Shown here one piece after another: positions 33,501-36,204 of a stretch of 36,204 nt of DNA. The notes beneath the pieces are model-generated. The model was not told the DNA's origin. It searched no databases and worked only from the letters and a program-made list of their open reading frames with translations. The stretch is from an uncultured Bacteroidales bacterium (GTDB taxonomy: Bacteria; Bacteroidota; Bacteroidia; Bacteroidales; P3), in the NCBI GenBank assembly GCA_937884485.1, contig CALGCG010000134.1:1-36204 (forward strand), in the 5' to 3' direction. Within the stretch, counting starts at the first letter, position 1. Every line of letters begins with the position of its first letter. The position numbers were made by a program, and so were the translations under genes.

Positions 33501-33799
33501 TAGCATTGGACAAAACTGAAAAACCCTATGTAAGTCCGCAGGCCGAGGACGAAGCCGCCGTACTGGAAGACAACGGCTGCTCACTGGTGCTGTGGAACGA
33601 CGACGTGCACACCTTCGACTATGTCATCAAGGCCCTCGTCGACATCTGCCGCCACACCACCGAGCAGGCCGAGCAGTGCGCCATACTGGTCCATTGCCAC
33701 GGCAAATGCACCGTCAAACACGGCTCCTACACCGATCTCCTGCCCATGCACACCGCCCTCCTCAACAAGCAACTGACCTCCGAAATTGTAGAAAACTAA
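33494..33799 (+). CDS. clpS: ATP-dependent Clp protease adaptor
   Basis: 101 residues. The core is CSLVLWNDDVHTFDYVIKAL, where NDD-T-F-V is the N-degron-binding pocket of ClpS, then HTTEQAEQCAILVHCHGKC and a final amphipathic segment. It delivers proteins with a destabilising N-terminal residue to ClpAP/ClpC protease in the cytoplasm. No ATG precedes the core in frame; the TTG at 33494 is the most likely start and gives a normal-length N-terminal tail (MKIALDKTEKPYVSP). A later in-frame TTG at 33506 is also possible. Confidence 0.92.
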   Translation: MKIALDKTEKPYVSPQAEDEAAVLEDNGCSLVLWNDDVHTFDYVIKALVDICRHTTEQAEQCAILVHCHGKCTVKHGSYTDLLPMHTALLNKQLTSEIVEN

Positions 33800-33846
33800 G
33801 AACACTAAACACTGAACACTGAACACAAAACACTAAACACTGAAGA
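33800..33846. repeat. Degenerate 7-8-bp ACACTGA/ACACTAA repeats between clpS and nfeD
   Basis: Six related units (AACACTAA, ACACTGA, ACACAAA) fill the 47 bases right after the clpS stop and end just before the nfeD start at 33849. Confidence 0.6.
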
Positions 33847-33848
33847 AT

Positions 33849-34325
33849 ATGAACACAACGCTCCTCATCATCACCCTCCTGGTAGGCGTCGCCCTGCTGG
33901 CCCTCGAAGTGCTCATCCTCCCCGGCGGCGTGGCCGGCACCATCGGCGTGGCCGCCATAGCCTTCGGCGTGTGGCAGAGCTACGTGCTCTTCGGCACCAC
34001 CGTAGGCACCATCATCCTGCTCTGCGCCTTCGTGCTCTGCCTGCTGACGTTCCTGTGGATATTCAAAACCAAGACCTGGAACCGCTTCAGCCTCAAGGAG
34101 GAGAGCGACAGCAAGGTAAACCAGCTGGAGCCCGCCGTGAAGGTCGGCACCCGCGGTGTCACCATCTCGCGCCTAGCGCCCACCGGCAAGGCCCTCATCG
34201 ACGGACAGACCATGGAGGTCCACGCCGTCAACAAGTACATCGACCCCGACCGCGACATAGAGGTCGTGGCCATCGAAGGCTACCGCATCGACGTGCGCGA
34301 GGCCAACGACAACCGTTTTGAGTAA
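33849..34325 (+). CDS. Short NfeD-type membrane protein (NfeD1b-like)
   Basis: 158 residues. Two to three membrane segments lie within 1-75 (LLIITLLVGVALLALEVLIL, GGVAGTIGVAAIAFGVW, IILLCAFVLCLLTFLWIF). An OB-fold C-terminal domain follows at about 85-150 (VKVGTRGVTISRLAPTGKAL ... VVAIEGYRIDV). Known: such proteins are partners of flotillin/SPFH membrane proteins and are usually encoded next to them, as here with floA 22 bases downstream. It acts in the inner membrane, with the OB domain probably in the cytoplasm. Confidence 0.85.
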   Translation: MNTTLLIITLLVGVALLALEVLILPGGVAGTIGVAAIAFGVWQSYVLFGTTVGTIILLCAFVLCLLTFLWIFKTKTWNRFSLKEESDSKVNQLEPAVKVGTRGVTISRLAPTGKALIDGQTMEVHAVNKYIDPDRDIEVVAIEGYRIDVREANDNRFE

Positions 34326-34347
34326 AACCCCTAAAAACAAATAAAAA

Positions 34348-35343
34348 ATGACAATCGGTACAATGATCCTCATCGGAGTGATAATCATAGCGGTTATCAT
34401 CCTCCTCTATCTGGTGCCCGTAGGCATCTGGTTCCAAGCCATCATCTCCGGCGTGCACGTCAACCTGGTGCAGCTCATCTTCATGCGCTTCCGCAAAGTG
34501 CCGCCCACGGTGATTGTGAACAACATGATTTCCGCCACCAAGGCCGGCCTGCAAATCAGGCAGAACGACCTCGAGGCCCACTACCTGGCCGGCGGCCACG
34601 TGGCCTCCGTTGTCAACGCCCTCATCAGCGCCGACAAGGCCAACATGAACCTCGACTTCAAGACCGCCACGGCCATCGACCTCGCCGGACGCGACGTGCT
34701 GAAAGCCGTGCAGACCTCCGTCAACCCCAAGGTCATCGACACGCCCCCCGTGGCCGCCGTGGCCAAGGACGGCATCCAGCTCATCGCCAAAGCCCGCGTC
34801 ACCGTGCGCACCAACATCAAGCAGCTCGTCGGCGGCGCCGGCGAGGAGACCATCCTCGCCCGCGTGGGCGAAGGCATCGTCACCTCCATCGGCTCGGCCA
34901 CCAGCCACAAGCAGGTGCTCGAGAACCCCGACAGCATCTCCAAGCTCGTCCTCACCAAGGGCCTCGACAGCGGCACCGCCTTCGAGATCCTCTCCATCGA
35001 CATTGCCGACATCGACGTGGGCAAGAACATTGGCGCCCAGCTGCAGATGGACCAGGCCAACGCCGACAAGAACATCGCCCAGGCCAAGGCCGAGGAGCGT
35101 CGCGCCATGGCTGTGGCCTCCGAGCAGGAGATGAAAGCCAAGGCCCAGGAAGCCCGCGCCAAGGTCATCATGGCCGAAGCCGAAGTGCCCCTGGCCATGG
35201 CCGAAGCCTTCCGCAGCGGCAACCTCGGCATCATGGACTACTACCGCATGAAGAACATCCAGGCCGACACCGACATGCGCGCCTCCATCGCCACCCCCGC
35301 CGCCACGGCCAAACCCAACAGTGCCAAACCCAACGAGAAATAA
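34348..35343 (+). CDS. floA: Flotillin-like protein FloA
   Basis: 331 residues, the FloA (YqfA/UPF0365) length. An N-terminal membrane hairpin (ILIGVIIIAVIILLYLVPVG) precedes the SPFH domain, with the family blocks IWFQAIISGVHVNLVQLIFM, VIVNNMISATKAG and ARVTVRTNIKQLVGGAGEET. A coiled coil rich in Ala/Glu/Lys/Gln lies at about 230-300 (MDQANADKNIAQAKAEERRA). FloA forms ordered membrane domains and modulates membrane fluidity and protein complexes. It is co-encoded with its NfeD partner. Confidence 0.95.
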   Translation: MTIGTMILIGVIIIAVIILLYLVPVGIWFQAIISGVHVNLVQLIFMRFRKVPPTVIVNNMISATKAGLQIRQNDLEAHYLAGGHVASVVNALISADKANMNLDFKTATAIDLAGRDVLKAVQTSVNPKVIDTPPVAAVAKDGIQLIAKARVTVRTNIKQLVGGAGEETILARVGEGIVTSIGSATSHKQVLENPDSISKLVLTKGLDSGTAFEILSIDIADIDVGKNIGAQLQMDQANADKNIAQAKAEERRAMAVASEQEMKAKAQEARAKVIMAEAEVPLAMAEAFRSGNLGIMDYYRMKNIQADTDMRASIATPAATAKPNSAKPNEK

Positions 35344-35355
35344 CCCCCTCACACC

Positions 35356-35937
35356 ATGTTCAAAAGTTCCAAACTGAGTCTCATCATCCGCGGCATAGCC
35401 TTTGCCGCCCTCGGCATACTCTGCTTCTGCTTCCCCATCGACACCATGGGCGTCTTTGCCAAGATAGCAGGCGTGGTGGTCATCCTCACCGGCGTGGTGT
35501 TCTTCTTCCTGCAGTACAAGGCCACCCTCCGCAGCCTCGACACCACGGCCCTCTCGGCCTCGGTGCTGATGATTGTCCTCGGCGTGCTCATCGTGCTCCA
35601 CCCCGCCATCATCGCCATCCTGCTGGGAATCTACATCCTCTTCGAAGGCATCGACTTCAGCCTCAACACCATCAAGTACTACCGCGCCGGAGCCAAAGGC
35701 TGGTGGCTCATGCTGCTGCTCGGCCTGCTCACCATCGCTTTCGGCGCCTGGAGCATGTTCGACCCCAACATTGCCGCCACCACGCTGAGCATCCTCTTCG
35801 GCATCGCCTTCCTGGCCATCGGCTGCGCCAGCTTCACCGCCCTGGCAGGACTCAACCTTGTGGAAGACTACTTCGAGGCCGCCGCCAAAGCCCTCGAAGC
35901 CAAGGAGGAGTTCGTCGAGGCCGAAGTGGTGAAATGA
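35356..35937 (+). CDS. HdeD/DUF308-family membrane protein
   Basis: 193 residues with six hydrophobic segments. The DUF308 repeat pattern appears three times (RGIAFAALGILCFCFP, LMIVLGVLIVLHPAII, MLLLGLLTIAFGAWSMFDP). Relatives include HdeD, linked to acid resistance in E. coli, but function in Bacteroidetes is not established. It starts 12 bases after floA and its TGA overlaps the ATG of the next gene (ATGA), so it is part of the same operon. Confidence 0.85.
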   Translation: MFKSSKLSLIIRGIAFAALGILCFCFPIDTMGVFAKIAGVVVILTGVVFFFLQYKATLRSLDTTALSASVLMIVLGVLIVLHPAIIAILLGIYILFEGIDFSLNTIKYYRAGAKGWWLMLLLGLLTIAFGAWSMFDPNIAATTLSILFGIAFLAIGCASFTALAGLNLVEDYFEAAAKALEAKEEFVEAEVVK

Positions 35938-36191
35938 AGCGCACACTCTTTCTGATTCTCATCGCGCTCTGCCCCCTGGCGGCAGACGCACAAACCCTGG
36001 TCCAGAAGGCCGACAGCCTTCTGGACCTTCATTATAACCGCCTCGCCTACGACACCGCCTACATCCTGCGCCCCGAACGGCGCTGGACCTTCAAACTGAG
36101 GCCCCTTTTTCGCCCCTTGTTCGCCCCCAATTCGGCCCTTCTTATATCGTTCTTATATACTTCTTATATAGTTCTTATATACTGTATATAG
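35934..36191 (+). pseudogene. DUF4421-type gene, truncated by an 11-bp repeat array (or repeat-interrupted)
   Basis: The ATG at 35934 overlaps the upstream TGA, a strong coupling signal. It opens with a signal peptide (MKRTLFLILIALCPLAADAQ) and the start of a DUF4421 domain (LHYNRLAYDTAYILRPERRW, then TFKLRP). DUF4421 proteins normally continue for over 200 more residues. Here the frame enters periodic DNA from 36100, encodes LFRPLFAPNSALLISFLYTS and stops at 36191 after 85 residues. The repeat is likely an insertion or expansion, but the window ends 13 bases later, so a continuation beyond cannot be excluded. Confidence 0.6.
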
Positions 36192-36204
36192 GAACTATAT
36201 AAGA
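36100..36204. repeat. 11-bp period array ending in a family C palindrome
   Basis: Consecutive 11-base units starting at 36100: GGCCCCTTTTT, CGCCCCTTGTT, CGCCCCCAATT, CGGCCCTTCTT, ATATCGTTCTT, ATATACTTCTT, ATATAGTTCTT. The first units are GC-rich and the later ones AT-rich, but each ends in TT. The array runs into TATATAGGAACTATATAAGA at 36185-36204, the family C palindrome also seen at 6557-6576 in the other orientation. Confidence 0.65.

Noticed and set aside
34228..35946. 572-residue minus-strand ORF
   Set aside because: Mirror frame of nfeD, floA and the HdeD gene; low-complexity GDGVDVH composition and no recognisable motif.

Overview
The window looks like a chromosomal segment of a Bacteroidales bacterium (anaerobic, gut- or oral-type). 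Three things point there: a porU-porV pair of the type IX secretion system (T9SS) next to ispF, a Bacteroidetes-type small COX24/AURKAIP1-domain protein next to HU, and several promoters of the Bacteroidetes form TTTG-N19/20-TAnnTTTG. Most genes are GC-rich with strong third-position GC bias, which creates long antisense shadow ORFs. There are no phage, IS or CRISPR signatures. Genus cannot be settled from the sequence.

Left part (1-8857): a very long minus-strand oxidoreductase runs off the left edge. It fuses a 2Fe-2S domain, a pyridine-nucleotide-disulfide-type FAD domain, a 4Fe-4S ferredoxin, a BFD-type Fe-S domain and a DAO-type FAD domain. Next comes a 1015-residue exported protein built from two ~500-residue copies, a repeat-rich spacer, a YpfJ-type zinc metallopeptidase (+), and the first of two paralogous outer-membrane beta-barrel proteins.

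Middle part (8884-22909, all minus): second beta-barrel paralog, trigger factor, a lipoprotein, a LacZ-architecture GH2 protein whose catalytic residues appear lost, a small beta-barrel protein, a CoA-transferase B subunit, lysine 5,6-aminomutase KamE and KamD, a GH25 lysozyme, ribonuclease G/E, a 29-residue basic ribosome-type protein and HU. kamD-kamE-CoA transferase is a piece of the anaerobic lysine fermentation pathway (lysine to acetate and butyrate). A kamD promoter is visible and the genes are tightly packed, so the downstream envelope genes may be co-transcribed.

Right part (23167-36204): a T9SS substrate with a C-terminal sorting domain, an unrecognised AT-richer exported protein, a CPBP membrane protease directly downstream of tRNA-Arg(CCG), and a MATE transporter, all minus. 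The strand then switches to a plus-strand run: porU, porV, ispF, clpS, nfeD, floA, an HdeD/DUF308 protein, and a DUF4421-type gene that breaks off in an 11-bp repeat array. PorU (sortase) and PorV (shuttle) would process cargo such as the 23167-24297 protein.

The most unusual layer is non-coding. There are at least four kinds of short palindromic or periodic repeat. One palindrome lies in frame inside the oxidoreductase gene, one serves as a bidirectional terminator, one sits between kamD and kamE with a duplicated flank that supplies a second ribosome-binding site, and 11-bp-period arrays occur in two places. Degenerate 7-8 bp repeats fill three successive junctions of the porV-ispF-clpS-nfeD run.
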